A DNA stretch of 64,000 nt, from positions 7,119,827 through 7,183,826 of the forward strand of contig OZ023197.1 of NCBI GenBank assembly GCA_963995505.1, read 5' to 3'. How positions within the stretch are numbered: the first letter of the stretch is position 1; each line of letters begins with the position of its first letter. The notes under the pieces were generated by a model. That model was not told where the DNA came from. It did no database searches and was given only the letters and a program-made list of their open reading frames with translations. The stretch is from Hypericum androsaemum (Eukaryota; Streptophyta; Magnoliopsida; Malpighiales; Hypericaceae). Below are positions 10,512 to 22,300 of the stretch, in pieces. Made by a program: the position numbers and the translations under genes.

Positions 10512-12145
10512 ATGTCTTACGAAGATCAAAGAGAAAAAGAGGGTACGTTGGCTGATGTTGGTCTTAAGGTATTTGTGGAGGCCCTGACAGGAAAATTCCA
10601 ACAAATGATGCGAGCGGAGATGGAGCCGTTGCAACAACGCATGGATGCAATGGAGGACACTCGCAACAGCCAACAACCAAGAAGCGAAGTCCAAGCACAA
10701 CGAAGGTTTGCACCTTTGGGAGGCACAAGTGGAGGAGAATTCCGTGCACAAAGAAGGAGAGCCCCTTTGGGAAGCACAAGTGAAGAAGATTCAGACCCTT
10801 TCCAGGAGGAGGACGTAGGTTCTACAAGGAATCTTAGGCGAGCAAGGACTAACCGCCCACCTAGAGAGGCAAGACGAAGAAGAGATGACAACTTGGGAAG
10901 TATTAAGCTGAAGATACCTTCCTTTGCAGGTCGTTCTGACCCGGAGGCATACCTAGAGTGGGAAAAGAAGATTGAGTTCGTGTTTGATTGCCACGACTGT
11001 TCCGAAGCAAAAAAGGTAAAGCTAGCTGTGACTGAATTCACTGATTATGCTATAACGTGGTGGGATCAACTTGTCACAAGCAGGAGGCGTAATAGAGAGC
11101 GTCCTATAGCTACATGGGAGGAGATGAAAGTGGTGATGAGGAAACATTTTGTGCCAAGTCATTACTACCGAGAGCTATACAAGAAGTTACAAGGGATGAG
11201 ACAAGGAAGCCTGAGCGTGGAAGAATATTACAAACAAATGGAGATGGCCATGATAAGAGCTGATGTGGAGGAAGATAGAGAAGCTACCATGGCAAGGTTC
11301 TTGAATGGACTCAATCCTGAGATCCATGACAAAGTAGAGTTGCAACACTATGTGGAGTTGGAGGACATGGTGCATATGGCCACGAAAATTGAGAAGCAAC
11401 TGAAGAGAGGAGGAGGAGAGACATGAGCTACATCAAGTGCTAATTGGAAGCCAAACTATTCAAAGAAATTTGAAAAACCACAGGCAACCAAGATAGAGCA
11501 CAAGACTGAGAGTTCCAATGCCAATTCCCAAAAGAAGGTGGAAGCCACTCCCACACGAAACCGTGATATCAAGTGCTTCAAGTGTCAAGGAAGGGGGCAC
11601 ATCTCAAGTCAATGCCCTAACAAACAGATTATGGTGATTAGAGAGAGTGGGGAGGTCGTAACAGAAGGAGAAGATTCGGATCATGATAGCATGCCTTCAT
11701 TGGAAGACGTATCCGAAGAGGAAATTCAAGTTCCTGAAGGACTCACTCTAGTGGCAAGAGGAGCCTTGAACTTGCAAGCAAGAGAGGAAGATGACAAAGC
11801 ACAAAGGGAGAATATCTTCCATACAAGGTGTTATGTCAAGGACAAGGTGTGTAGTGTCCTCATTGATGGAGGCAGCTGTGCTAACGTGGCAAGAACTACT
11901 ATGGTTGAGAAGTTAGGGTTACTCACGAAGAAACACCCTAAACCTTACAAGCTGCAATGGCTGAATGATAGTGGAGAAGTACGAGTGGAGAAGCAAGTGC
12001 TAGTCACATTCCGCATTGGCAAGTACGAAGATGAAGTGTTGTGCGATGTTGTGCCAATGCAAGCTAGTCATCTACTGTTGGGGAGGCCGTGGCAGTTTGA
12101 TAGAAGAGTAACTCATGACGGACACACCAACAAGTACTCATTTAC
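10512..12145 (+). pseudogene. B1 gag-protease (stop in gag; cut by C1)
   Basis: The start is the ATG at 10512 after TTGCAGCAAG, as in B2 and A. The N-terminal helix is followed by an Arg-rich stretch and the retrotransposon gag domain (KIPSFAGRSDPEAYLEWEKK onward, about residues 130-290). A TGA at 11424-11426 ends the frame at residue 304, where A and B2 read an arginine codon. The frame then continues through a CCHC knuckle (CFKCQGRGHISSQC, near 11570-11611) and a retropepsin motif IDGGSCANV (near 11860-11890). It stops at 12145 where C1 is inserted. Gag would form the particle and package RNA; the protease would process the polyprotein. Confidence 0.9.
12141..12145 (+). repeat. Target site duplication of C1 (left copy TTTAC)
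   Basis: TTTAC at 12141-12145 and at 14924-14928 flank C1 exactly. Outside the pair the B protease/RT linker frame is continuous, as the uninterrupted B2 shows at about 53085-53095. Confidence 0.93.
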
Positions 12146-12923
12146 TGATACGAACCCCGCCAACGATGCGACGAGACCCGGCCACAAAGCGTGAAATCCC
12201 AGATCGTTCTAGATCAGTTCGTGACTGAGATCTCGACCCGATGCTCACAACCAAACAAGAACCTTGGTATTAAGACCGTGACCCGCTGCTTGAGTTGAAA
12301 CAAAGAACCTTGATATGTCGAAGACGCCACAAACGGTGATGAAGATCCGCTTGATAAGTCGATAGTGAACTCGACGGAATCCCTCTGTTGTGTTCGAACA
12401 GTTCCGAAGAACCAAGAGAGCAAAGCCCACGTTTTTCAATCAATAATGGTCTCTTTTTCTCATTGCATAAGCCTCTATATAACAAAGAGATTCCAAATCA
12501 AAAAACTCCTAAAAATCTGGCTGGAAAGGGAAACAAAAAAGGAAACAAATCTCAGCCTTTTAGGAAGGCTAAAAACGTGACAAACAAGCTTAATAAGCCA
12601 AGAGTTGTTGGAATATAACTTCCTTATCAAAACTAATGGCTGAAATAAACTTCCTAAATTGAATGCCCAAATCAGAGAGAATGAATCTTCAAGATCTTTG
12701 CCATTGAAAGGACCTTCTAGAACTTGTATTAAGGTCATAAACTCAGCTGAATTTCGTGGCTCTTGGTCCATGGACTTTAATAAATTTGCTTGAGCCCAAC
12801 TCTCCAAAGTATGCTTGGAAATCAGCCCATTAAGTTATGACTTGAAGCGCTTTGTGTGTGCTCTCTCACTTGGTCAGATTGGCACTTGAAATAATCATAT
12901 GAGTGCTCTTCATATTCATATCA
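12146..12923 (-). repeat. C1 3' LTR (778 bp)
   Basis: It reads TGATACGAAC...TTCATATCA on the plus strand, which is the LTR reversed. It is next to the reversed polypurine tract TTCCCCTCCTCTT, and its pair is at 14146-14923. Confidence 0.92.
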
Positions 12924-13900
12924 TTCCCCTCCTCTTGAAAGGGATTTGTCCTCAAATCCTCGCATATGTCATAGTGCCACAAATTAACAACCATGCTGGA
13001 ACAAGGTTGAGTCTTCGAACGTCGTGGTTGTACTTGATACCTTCCGTTCCAACAGAACAAGTACTTCGATCTTAAAGAATCTGAAGTCATCTCCAACTCA
13101 AAAGCCAAAGCCCTACTAATCCATTTAAGCCTTTCTTTGAACTTCAAACTATTCCAGATGTTGATCAACGGTGAACCTCCAATATAATCAAACTTGTTCA
13201 CTCCCAAGAAATCAATATGCTCAATATATTCAACGTGAAAATCTGGAAACATGTAAGATATGGGTTGATCCTCTTCCTTGTTAACAGCAAGAATAAGTTC
13301 TTCATGTTCACCATCAATAGGAATTGTGCACTTCGTCATGTGAACAATATCCACCACAGATGATTCGTCAAATAAATCTCTTAGGTAAAGTAGTGACATG
13401 GTATGGTCATCAAAATAATCTCCATCAAATAAATCAATGGAATATTCACCAAACTCCTCCCATGTCAAAACCTCTTCAAAAACTTCATCTGAAGGCATAC
13501 CAATTTCAGAACAACATACCTTTTCCTCAATGTTGCACTTAGATTGAATGATCTTCTCTAATTGTACTTCACTAACTTCTCTTGTATGCAAGTCAATTTT
13601 CCTTGCCAAAGACATAAGTTTCTCCCAGCTGTCTTCATCATCCCATGCTGTAACTCTAAGAGTGCTATCACCTCTAACCCCAATCTTTCTTTGTTGAGCT
13701 CTTGTATCCCTGCATACATTAGGAACATCATGTATCCTCTCTTGTTTGCACACTATCCGGTCCACCTTTTCGCTGAGCTTCTTGACCTCCGATCTTATTA
13801 TATGCCTCATCCCACTAAGAAGGGCGTCCATAAACGTGTGTGGATCACCAACCAATGGTGCAACACCTTCAACGGATCTTCTTGAGTAGTTATAAGACAT
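12866..13900 (-). CDS. Family C chimeric gag-like protein (344 aa), C1 copy
   Basis: The ORF opens MSYNYSRRSVEGVAPLVGDP and has the same three-part plan as in C0. There is a gag-like N-terminal helix (residues about 20-50, ending KLSEKVDRIV), an acidic middle with motifs such as VLTWEEFGEYSIDLFDG, and a tail [15 protein letters not shown] shared with A/B pol. The last 19 codons or so lie in the LTR. It has about 23 more residues than C0, including a stretch near residues 70-120 that C0 has lost or changed. It is free of stops. It may help packaging of C RNA by binding A/B gag through the shared N-terminus (inference). No known domain recognised beyond that. Confidence 0.68.
   Translation of the reverse strand: MSYNYSRRSVEGVAPLVGDPHTFMDALLSGMRHIIRSEVKKLSEKVDRIVCKQERIHDVPNVCRDTRAQQRKIGVRGDSTLRVTAWDDEDSWEKLMSLARKIDLHTREVSEVQLEKIIQSKCNIEEKVCCSEIGMPSDEVFEEVLTWEEFGEYSIDLFDGDYFDDHTMSLLYLRDLFDESSVVDIVHMTKCTIPIDGEHEELILAVNKEEDQPISYMFPDFHVEYIEHIDFLGVNKFDYIGGSPLINIWNSLKFKERLKWISRALAFELEMTSDSLRSKYLFCWNGRYQVQPRRSKTQPCSSMVVNLWHYDICEDLRTNPFQEEGNDMNMKSTHMIISSANLTK
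12924..12936 (-). other. C1 polypurine tract
   Basis: Reverse complement of AAGAGGAGGGGAA, directly inside the 3' LTR. Confidence 0.8.
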
Positions 13901-14130
13901 TCTTGCAGAATATCCTTTTTTTTCTTTCCACTTTTTTGCAAACTTTTTTTTTCAGCCTCTTTTCTTCCTTTGTAGGCTGCCTTCTTTTCTTTCTTTCCTT
14001 TTTCCGGATTTTTCTCTCTTTTTTTGATTTTTTTTTCTTTCTCCAACTCAGAATACAATAAGAACAACTAACTGAAAACTAATGATAAAAACGAAATTTA
14101 AAGGATAGATAGAACTGAAATAGAAGTCTA

Positions 14131-14143
14131 AGCACTGATACCA
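14131..14143 (-). other. C1 primer binding site
   Basis: On the minus strand TGGTATCAGTGCT lies two bases inside the 5' LTR. It departs from the A/B site after TGGTATCAG, so the primer tRNA match is shorter. Confidence 0.65.
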
Positions 14144-14145
14144 AA

Positions 14146-14923
14146 TGATACGAACCCCGCCAACGATGCGATGAGACCCGGCCACAAAGCGTGAAATCCC
14201 AGATCGTTCTAGATCAGTTCGTTATGGAGATCTCGACCCGATGCTCACAACCAAACAAGAACCTTGGTATTAAGACCGCGACCCGCTGCTTGAGTTGAAA
14301 CAAAGAACCTTGATATGTCGAAGACGCCACAAACGGTGATGAAGATCCGCTTGATAAGTCGATAATGAACTCGACGGAATCCCTCCGTTGTGTTCGAACA
14401 GTTCCGAAGAACCAAGAGAGCAAAGCCCACGTTTTTCAATCAATAATGGTCTCTATTTCTCATTGCATAAGCCTCTATATTACAAAGAGATTCCAAATCA
14501 AAAAACTCCTAAAAATCTGGCTGGAAAGGGAAACAAAAAAGGAAACAAATCTCAGCCTTTTAGGAAGGCTAAAAACGTGACAAACAAGCTTAATAAGCCA
14601 AGAGTTGTTGGAATATAACTTCCTAATCAAAACTAATGGCTGAAATAAACTTCCTAAATTGAATGCCCAAATCAGAGAGAATGAATCTTCAAGATCTTTG
14701 CCATTGAAAGGACCTTCTAGAACTTGTATTAAGGTCATAAACTCAGCTGAATTTCGTGGTTCTTGGTCCATGGACTTTAATAAATTTGCTTGAGCCCAAC
14801 TCTCCAAAGTATGCTTGGAAATCAGCCCATTAAGTTATGACTTGAAGCGCTTTGTGTGTGCTCTCTCACTTGGTCAGATTGGCACTTGAAATAATCATAT
14901 GAGTGCTCTTCATATTCATATCA
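14146..14923 (-). repeat. C1 5' LTR (778 bp)
   Basis: Same length as its partner at 12146-12923 with about a dozen differences. Followed by the right TTTAC duplication at 14924-14928. Confidence 0.92.
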
Positions 14924-14928
14924 TTTAC

Positions 14929-17900
14929 ACTCAATAGGCGCGTGTTCACTTTGGCACCCTTAGCGCCATCACAAGTTTGTGAAGATCAGATGAATTTACA
15001 AAAAGAAAGTGATGAGAGAAAAAAGAGTGAGCAAAAGAAACGAATTGAGAGGAGAGAAGAAGCCGAAAAACAGAAAGGAAAAATGGCCAAAAGAGAGGAT
15101 ACAATGGAGCGAACAAAAGAAGCCGGAAAAACAGAATTGAAATCGGCCATTGAGAGAAAATCCGAGGGATGGAAAAAGAACTACTATGTGGGAGCAAGTG
15201 AAATCAAGCAAGCTTGTTTTGAAAAAAAGTCTATGATCTTACTCCGGTATAGGGAGACACTTTTTATCGCTAACGAACTTGAGCCACACTTGCCTAGTGT
15301 GATTGTTTCTCTCTTGCAAGACTACAAGGATGTCTTTCCCGAAGAGCTACCAGCTGGGTTACCACCTATACGAGGGATTGAGCATCGAATTGACTTTGTT
15401 CCAGGAGCTACCATACCTAACCGCCCCGCATATAGAAGTAATCTGGAGGAAACAAAGGAACTTGAGAGGCAAGTCAATGAGCTTTTGGAAAAAGGGTACG
15501 TGAGAGAAAGCATGAGCCCATGTGCTGTTCCAGTCCTACTTGTGCCTAAGAAGGATGGATCATGGAGGATGTGTGTTGATTGCCGAGCTGTCAACAACAT
15601 CACGGTAAAATATCGTCACCCTATTCCTCGCTTAGATGACATGTTAGATGAGTTGCATGGTTCTTGCATGTTTTCTAAGATTGACTTAAAAGTGGTTATC
15701 ATCAGATTAGGATGAAAGATGGAGATGAGTGGAAGACTGCTTTTAAAACAAAATATGGGTTGTATGAGTGGATGGTCATGCCGTTCGGGTTATCTAATGC
15801 ACCTAGTACATTCATGCGCCTTATGAATCATGTCTGACGTCCATTCATTGGCAAATTTGTCGTTGTGTACTTTGATGATATACTCATTTATAGTACGAGT
15901 TTAAAGGATCATGTAGAGCATTTGAAATCTGTCCTAGATGCATTTAGAGAGGATCAATTGTTTGCCAACTTGAAGAAGTGCACCTTTTGCACAGATAAAC
16001 TTGTATTCTTGGGTTTTGTTGTTAGTGCTCACGGAATACAGGTTGATGAGGAGAAGATTCGAGCCATCCGGGACTGGCCAAGTCCTACAAGTGTTGCTAA
16101 TGTTCGAAGTTTTCATGGCTTAGCTAGCTTTTACAGGAGGTTCGTGAAAGACTTTAGTAGCCTAGCCGCGCCCCTCACTGAAGTCATCAAGAAGAACGTT
16201 GGATTTGGTTGGGGAGAAGCTCAAGAGCACTCATTCCAACTCATCAAAGAGAAGTTGACTAATGCTCCTTTATTGGCTTTGCCTAACTTTGCTAAAACCT
16301 TTGAAGTTGAATGTGATGCCTCAGGTATAGGTATTGGAGCTGTCCTCATGCAAGAAGGGAGACCAATTGCCTACTTTAGTGAGAAACTAAGTGGAGCAAC
16401 CTTGAACTATCCAACTTATGACAAAGAGTTGTATGCACTAGTTCGAGCGTTGGAAACATGGCAGCATTACTTGTGGCCCAAGGAATTCGTGATCCACACT
16501 GATCATGAATCACTCAAGCACTTAAAGGGGCAACACAAGCTGAATAAAAGGCATGCACGATGGGTGGAGTTCATTGAGACATTTCCTTATGTCATTCGCT
16601 ACAAGCAAGGTAAGGAAAATGTAGTAGCTGATGCCCTATCGCGAAGGTATGCTTTGATCTCAACTCTTGATGTGAAGTTAATTGGTTTTGAACACATTAA
16701 AGAGTTGTATGCTGATGATACTGATTTTGGTGATCTGTTCCGAGCTACGGGGAAGAGTGCAAGAGGTAAATTTTTCTGGAATGAAGGTTACCTATTTCGT
16801 GAGAACAAACTTTGTGTGCCTAATTGTTCTATGCGAGAGTTGCTAATTCAGGAGGCACATGGAGGCGGATTGATGGGGCACTTTGGAATCGCAAAGACTT
16901 TGACAATGCTACAAGATCACTTCTATTGGCCACACATGAAGCGCGACGTAGAAAGAGTTTGTGGGCGTTGCATCACATGCAAGCAAGCCAAGTCAAAGGT
17001 AAAATCCCACGGTTTGTATACCCCACTACCTATACCTAGTGAGCCTTGGATTGATATCTCTATGGATTTTGTGTTAGGACTGCCTAGGACTAAACGTGAA
17101 AGGGATTCAATCTTTGTGGTAGTGGATAGGTTTTCTAAGATGGCACATTTTATTCCATGTCATAAGACAGATGATGCTTCAAACATTGCTGATTTGTTCT
17201 TTAGAGAAGTTGTTAGGTTGCATGGTATGCCTAGAACTATTATTTCTGATAGAGATGCTAAGTTCTTGAGTTACTTTTGGAAGACCTTGTGGAGTAAGTT
17301 AGGTACCAAGTTGTTATTTTCTACTACTTGTCATCCACAAACTGATGGTCAAACTGAAGTTGTAAATAGGACCTTGTCTACTTTATTGAGAGCACTTATC
17401 AAGCATAACATTAAGACTTGGGAAGAATGTTTGCCACATGTTGAATTTGCTTATAATCGTTCCGTTCATTCTGCTACTCAATTCTCACCATTTGAGCTTT
17501 TTTATGGATTTAATCCTTTGACTCCTTTGGATTTATCACCTTTGCCTTCGAGTGAGCATGTTAACTTAGATGGCAAGAAGAAGGCTGATTTTGTCAAGCA
17601 ACTGCATGAGAGGGTGCGAATGAACATAGAGAAACGAACGGCGCACTACGCGAGACAAGCAAACAAAGGACGGCACAAGGTTGTCTTTGAGCCTGGAGAT
17701 TGGGTCTGGTTGCACATGCGAAAGGAACGCTTTCCCGCACAATAGCGTTCAAAGTTGCTACCACGGGGAGATGGTCCATTTCAAGTGCTTGAACGCATCA
17801 ATGACAATGCCTACAAGCTTGACCTGCCAGGTGAGTATAATGTTAGTGCTTCTTTCAATGTTACTGATTTGAGTCCGTTTGATGTAGGTGAAGATTTGAG

Positions 17901-18153
17901 GACAAATCCTTTTCAAGAGGAGGGGAATGATGTGAGCACACCTACGAACACACCTACATTCAAGCCACAAGACTCACGGCAAGTGCACGTACCAATTGGA
18001 CCGGTGACACGAGCAAGAGCCAAAAAGTTTCAGGCCGAATTTAATGGATTAATGCAAGAAGTCTGGGCTCAAGATGGTGCGTACAAGTACAAGGACGTGC
18101 ATGAGGCCCATGCAAAGCCCATGCACGTGATAGAGGCTATTTTGGAAGCTTGA
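14929..18153 (+). pseudogene. B1 pol: RT, RNase H, integrase (frameshift and stops)
   Basis: Continues the B1 frame after C1. First comes a Lys/Glu-rich linker (about 15000-15180), probably coiled coil. The RT begins [17 protein letters not shown] one-base loss near 15690 shifts the frame before the RT active site. A TGA at 15835-15837 follows, then YFDD at about 15868-15879. RNase H shows CDASG, DKELYAL and TDHES. The integrase has the zinc module H-x3-H...CGRCITC, then the DDE core (SMDF, SDRDAKF, TDGQTE). A TAG at 17743-17745 interrupts the tail. The frame ends at 18153 inside the 3' LTR with GPVTRARAKKFQAEF. No full-length product can be made. Confidence 0.9.
17915..17927 (+). other. B1 polypurine tract
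   Basis: AAGAGGAGGGGAA ends where the 3' LTR begins (TGATGTGAG at 17928). This fixes the LTR boundary and shows that the last pol codons are in the LTR. Confidence 0.88.
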
Positions 18154-18321
18154 CATGCACGTAAGCTTCTAGATGCATGCGCACATGGAGAATCAAGAAG
18201 AATCAGCCTATTTAGTCCGTGCATCTACTTGTTTTGGACGTGCACCTATTAGTTATTCTATTAGATATTATTTGCTTATATTATTCCTTATTTAGTTGAA
18301 TAAATTCTGCCAGAATCTCCT
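17928..18321 (+). repeat. B1 3' LTR, truncated
   Basis: The first 394 bp of the B LTR, up to GCCAGAATCTCCTT, then a sharp switch to integrase sequence. Only about three differences from the 5' LTR over this span. Confidence 0.9.
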
Positions 18322-18590
18322 TGGAATCGCAAAGACTTTGGCAATGCTACAAGATCACTTCTATTGGCCGCACATGAAGCGTGACGTTGAAAGAGTTTGT
18401 GGACGTTGCATCACATGCAAGCAAGCCAAGTCGAAGGTAAAACCCCACGGTTTGTATACCCCACTACCTATACCTAGTGAGCCTTGGATTGATATCTCTA
18501 TGGATTTTGTGTTAGGACTGCCTAGGACTAAACGTGGAAGGGATTCAATCTTTGTGGTAGTGGATAGGTTTTCTAAGATGGCACATTTTA
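18322..18590 (+). pseudogene. Loose integrase fragment (zinc module to start of core)
   Basis: It codes for about 89 residues that match B/A integrase from [18 protein letters not shown] through [11 protein letters not shown] and SMDFVLGLP to RFSKMAHF. It joins the truncated B1 LTR at a short shared CCTT/TTGG and an inverted B LTR at 18590. It has its own differences from the B1 integrase (for example KPHG rather than KSHG), so it came from another copy. Likely the scar of a break repaired with retrotransposon sequence. Confidence 0.88.
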
Positions 18591-19371
18591 CCTCGGCAGG
18601 AGATTCACAACGGACCGTGCTACTTTGGATGGAATAGACCGCAACCCACGAACTCGAGCCTTGCAAGAACCTTGGTTTGGAAGAACCGCAACCCGAGCAA
18701 TGGAATTTTGTGAACCTTTGGTCCAAGTCGAATCACGCCACAAACGATGATGGAGGAATCGTTTGATAAGTAAAAGATTCGCTCAAGCTAAGCAATCCAG
18801 CAATTAGCAAGAACACGCAAGGAGTTTCTAACTCACAAAATTATCAATCTCAAAAGTTGTGTACGTTTTATTGCTAGGAGACCTCCTTATACAGGCTCCA
18901 AAGTACCAAGGTATTCCTAAACAAGCTAACTTTTTAAAAGGAGCTCAAAGGCTGGCCAAAACTCTCTTTCCTAATCTAAGGGTATTCTGGCCGAATTATT
19001 CAACTAAAATAGGAAATAATCTAAGCAAATAATATCTAATAGAATAACTAATAGTTGCACGTCCTAACAAGTAGATGCACGGCCTAAATAGGTTGATTAT
19101 TTCTGATTCTCTATGTGCGCATGCATCCAGAAGTTTGCGTGCATATCAAGCTTCCAAAATAGCCTCTATCATGTGCATGGGCTTAGCGTGGGCCTCATGC
19201 ATGTCCTTGCACTTGTACGCACCATCTTGAGCCCAGACTTCTTGCATTAATCCATTAAATTCTGCCTGAAACTTTTTGGCTCTTGCTCGTATCACCGGTC
19301 CAATTGGTACGTGCACTTGCCGTGAGTCTTGTGGCTTGAATGTAGGTGTGTTCGTAGGTGTGCTCACATCA
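18591..19371 (-). repeat. Inverted family B LTR, lacking its last ~9 bases
   Basis: Reverse complement of the B LTR from just inside its 3' end to its intact 5' end (CTCACATCA on the plus strand). The 5' LTR end meets array 2 at AAAAG. The coding tail of pol is readable on the minus strand at 19146-19367. No internal element sequence of this copy follows on the left. Confidence 0.9.
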
Positions 19372-22300
19372 AAAAGGCAAGAAAAGCCTTAAAAAGGTAT
19401 GACAAGGCAAGAAATGGCATGAAAAGGTATGAAAATGCAAGAAAAGGCATGAAAAGGCATGAAAAAGCAAGAAATGGCAAGGAAAGGCAAGGAAAGGCAA
19501 GAAAAGGCATGAAAAGGCAAGAAAAGGCAAAATGCATGAAAAGGCAAGAAAAGTCATGAAAAGGCATGAAAAGGCAAGAAAAGAAAAGAAAAGGTATGAA
19601 AAGGCAAGAAAATGCATGAAAAGGCATGAAAAGGTATGAAAAGGCAAAAAAAGCCATGAAAAAGGCAAGAAAAGGCAAGAAAAGTCATGAAAAGGCAAGA
19701 AAAGTCAAGAAAAGGCATGAAAAGGCGTGAAAAGGCAAGAAAAGGAAAAAAAGGCATGAAAAGGCAAGAAAAGGCATGAAAAGGCAAGAAAAGGCACGAA
19801 AATGTAAGAAAAGGCAACAAAAGGCAAGAAAAGGCAAGAAAAGGCATGAAAAGGCAAGAAAAGGAAAGAAAAGGCATGAAAAGGCAAGAAAAGTCATGAA
19901 AAGGCATGAAAAGGCAAGAAAAGGCAAGAAAAGACACGAAAAGGCAAGAAAAGGCATGAAAAGGCAAGAAAAGGCTTGAAAAGGCAAGAAAAGGCTTGAA
20001 AAGGCATGAAAATGTAAGAAAAGGCAAGAAAAGACATGAAAAGGCAAGAAATGGCAAGGAAAGGCAAGAAAAGGCTAGAAAAGGCATGAAAAGGTAAGAA
20101 AAGGCAAGAAAAGGAAAGAAAAGGTGTGAAAAGGCATGAAAAGGCATGAAAGGGCAAGAAAAGTCATGAAAAGGCATGAAAAGGCATGAAAAGGCATGAA
20201 AAGGCAAGAAAAGGCATGAAATGGCAAGAAAAGTCATGAAAAGGCATGAAAAGGCAAGAAAAGGGAAGAAAAGGCATGAAAATAGAAGAAAAGGCAAGAA
20301 AAGGCATGAAAAGACAGGAAAAGGAAAGAAAAGGCATGAAAAGGCATGAAAAGGTATGAAAAGGCAAGAAAAGGCATGAAAAGGCAAGAAAAGTCATGAA
20401 AAGGCATGAAAAGTCATGAAAAGTCATGAAAAGGCAAACAAAGGAAAGAAAAGGCATGAAAAGGCAAGAAAATGCATGAAAAGTTAAGAAAATACAAGAA
20501 AAGACATGAGAAGGCAAGAAAAGGCATGAAAAGGCAAGAAAAGTCATGAAAAAGCATGAAAAGGCAAGAAAAGTCATGAAAATGCATGAAAAGGCATGAA
20601 AAGGCAAGAAAAGGCAAGAAAAGGCATGGAAATGCAAGAAAGGCATGAAAAGGCATGAAAAGGCAAGAAAAGGCAAGAAAAGGAAACAAAAGGCATGAAA
20701 AGGCAAGAAAAGGCATGAAAAGGCAAGAAAAGGCATGAAAAGGCATGAAAAAGCAAGAAAAGTCATGAAAAGGAATCAAAAGGCAAGAAAATTCATGAAA
20801 CGGCAAGAAAAGGCATGAAAAGGTATGAAAAGGCAAGAAAAGGCTTGAAAAGGCATGAAAAGGCCAGAAATGGAAAGAAAAGGCATGAAAAGGCAAGAAA
20901 AGCCTTGAAAAGGTAAGAAAAGGCAAGAAAAGCCTTGAAAAGGTAAGGAAAGGCAAGAAAAGGCAAGAAATGGCATGAAAAGGCATGAAAAGGCAAGAAA
21001 AGTCATGAAAAGGCAAGAAAAATCATGAAAAGGCATGAAAAGGCGTGAAAAGGCAAGAAAAGGCATGAAAAGGCAAGAAAAGGCAAGAAAAAGCCTGAAA
21101 AGGCATGAAAAGGCATGAAAATGCAAGAAAAGGCAAGATAAGGCATGAAAAGGCAAGAAAAGGAAAGAAAAGGCATAAAAAGGCAAGACAAGGAAAAAAA
21201 GGCATGAAAAGGCAAGAAAAGTCATGAAAAGGAATGAAAAGGCATGAAAAGGCAAGAAAAGGCAAGAAAAGGCATGAAAAGGCAAGAAAAGTCATGAAAA
21301 GGCAAGAAAAGCCAAGAAAAGGCATGAAAAGGCGTGAAAAGGCAAGAAAAGGAAAAAAAAGGCATGAAAATCCAAGAAAAGGCATAAAAATGCATGAAAA
21401 GGCAAGAAAAGGCACGAAAATGTAAGAAAAGGCAAGAAAATGCATGAAAAGGCAAGAAAAGGCATGAAAAGGCAAGAAAAGGAAAGAAAAGGCAGGAAAA
21501 GGCAAGAAAAGTCATAAAAAGGCATGAAAAGGCAAGAAAAGGCAAGAAAAGACACGAAAAGGCATGAAAAGGCATGAAAAGGCAAGAAAAGGCTTGAAAA
21601 GGCATGAAAATGTATGAAAAGGTAAGAAAAGGCAAGAAAAGACATGAAAAGACAAGAAATGGCAAGGAAAGGCAAGAAAAGGCATGAAAAGGCTAGAAAA
21701 GGCATGAAAAGGTAAGAAAAGGCATGAAAAGGCAAGAAAAGGAAAGAAAAGGTGTGAAAAGGCAAGAAAAGGCATGAAAAGGCATGAAAGGGCAAGAAAA
21801 GTTATGAAAAGGCATGAAAAGTCATGAAAAGCCATGAAAAGGCATGAAATGGCAAAAAAAGTCATGAAAAGGCAAGAAAAGGGAAGAAAAGGCTTGAAAA
21901 CACAAGAAAAGGCATGAAAACACATGAAAAGGAAATAAAAGGCAAGAAAAGGCATGAAAAGGCATGAAAAGTCATGAAAAGGCAAGAAAAGGAAAGAAAA
22001 GGCATGAAAAGGCAAGAAAAGGCATGAAAAGGTAAGAAAATACAAGAAAAGACATGAAAAGGCAAGAAAAGCATGAAAAGGCAAGAAAAATCATGAAAAG
22101 TCAAGAAAAGTCATGAAAAGGCATGAAAAGGCAAGAAAAGTCAAGAAAAGTCATGAAAAGGCATGAAAAGGCAAGAAAAGGCAAGAAAAGGCATGAATGA
22201 AAAGGCAAGAAAAGGCATGAAAAGGCAAGAAAAGGCATGGAAATGCAAGAAAGGCATGAAAAGGCAAGAAAAGGCAAGAAAAGGAAACAAAAGGCATGAA

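Larger units (their letters stand above)
12146..14923 (-). mobile_element. C1: complete non-autonomous element nested in B1
   Basis: A 2778-bp minus-strand copy of the C family with two 778-bp LTRs (12146-12923 and 14146-14923), flanked by a TTTAC duplication. On the minus strand it has a PBS-like TGGTATCAGTGCT (14131-14143), a short A/G-rich leader, one ORF and the polypurine tract (12924-12936). I count about a dozen differences between its LTRs, so it inserted more recently than C0. No enzyme genes are present. It gives the age order: B1 first, C1 later. Confidence 0.95.
9071..18321 (+). mobile_element. B1: Ty3/gypsy retrotransposon, broken, with nested C1
   Basis: The 5' LTR (9071-9861), PBS, leader, gag, protease, RT, RNase H, integrase and the first half of a 3' LTR (17928-18321) are all present in order. 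Element C1 (12146-14923) splits it after the protease region. The coding frame has three in-frame stops and one frameshift. I saw only about three differences between the comparable parts of the two LTRs, so the insertion is young despite the damage. The domain order PR-RT-RH-INT and the pol frame running into the LTR fit a Ty3/gypsy chromovirus of CRM type. The clade call is by resemblance. Confidence 0.9.

Noticed and set aside
13840..14061. Plus-strand ORF in the C1 leader
   Set aside because: Antisense of the A/G-rich C leader; low complexity.
17746..18153. Chromodomain after the integrase
   Set aside because: The region [20 protein letters not shown] and its tail lack the aromatic cage pattern of a classical chromodomain. 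A CRM-like tail is the better description.
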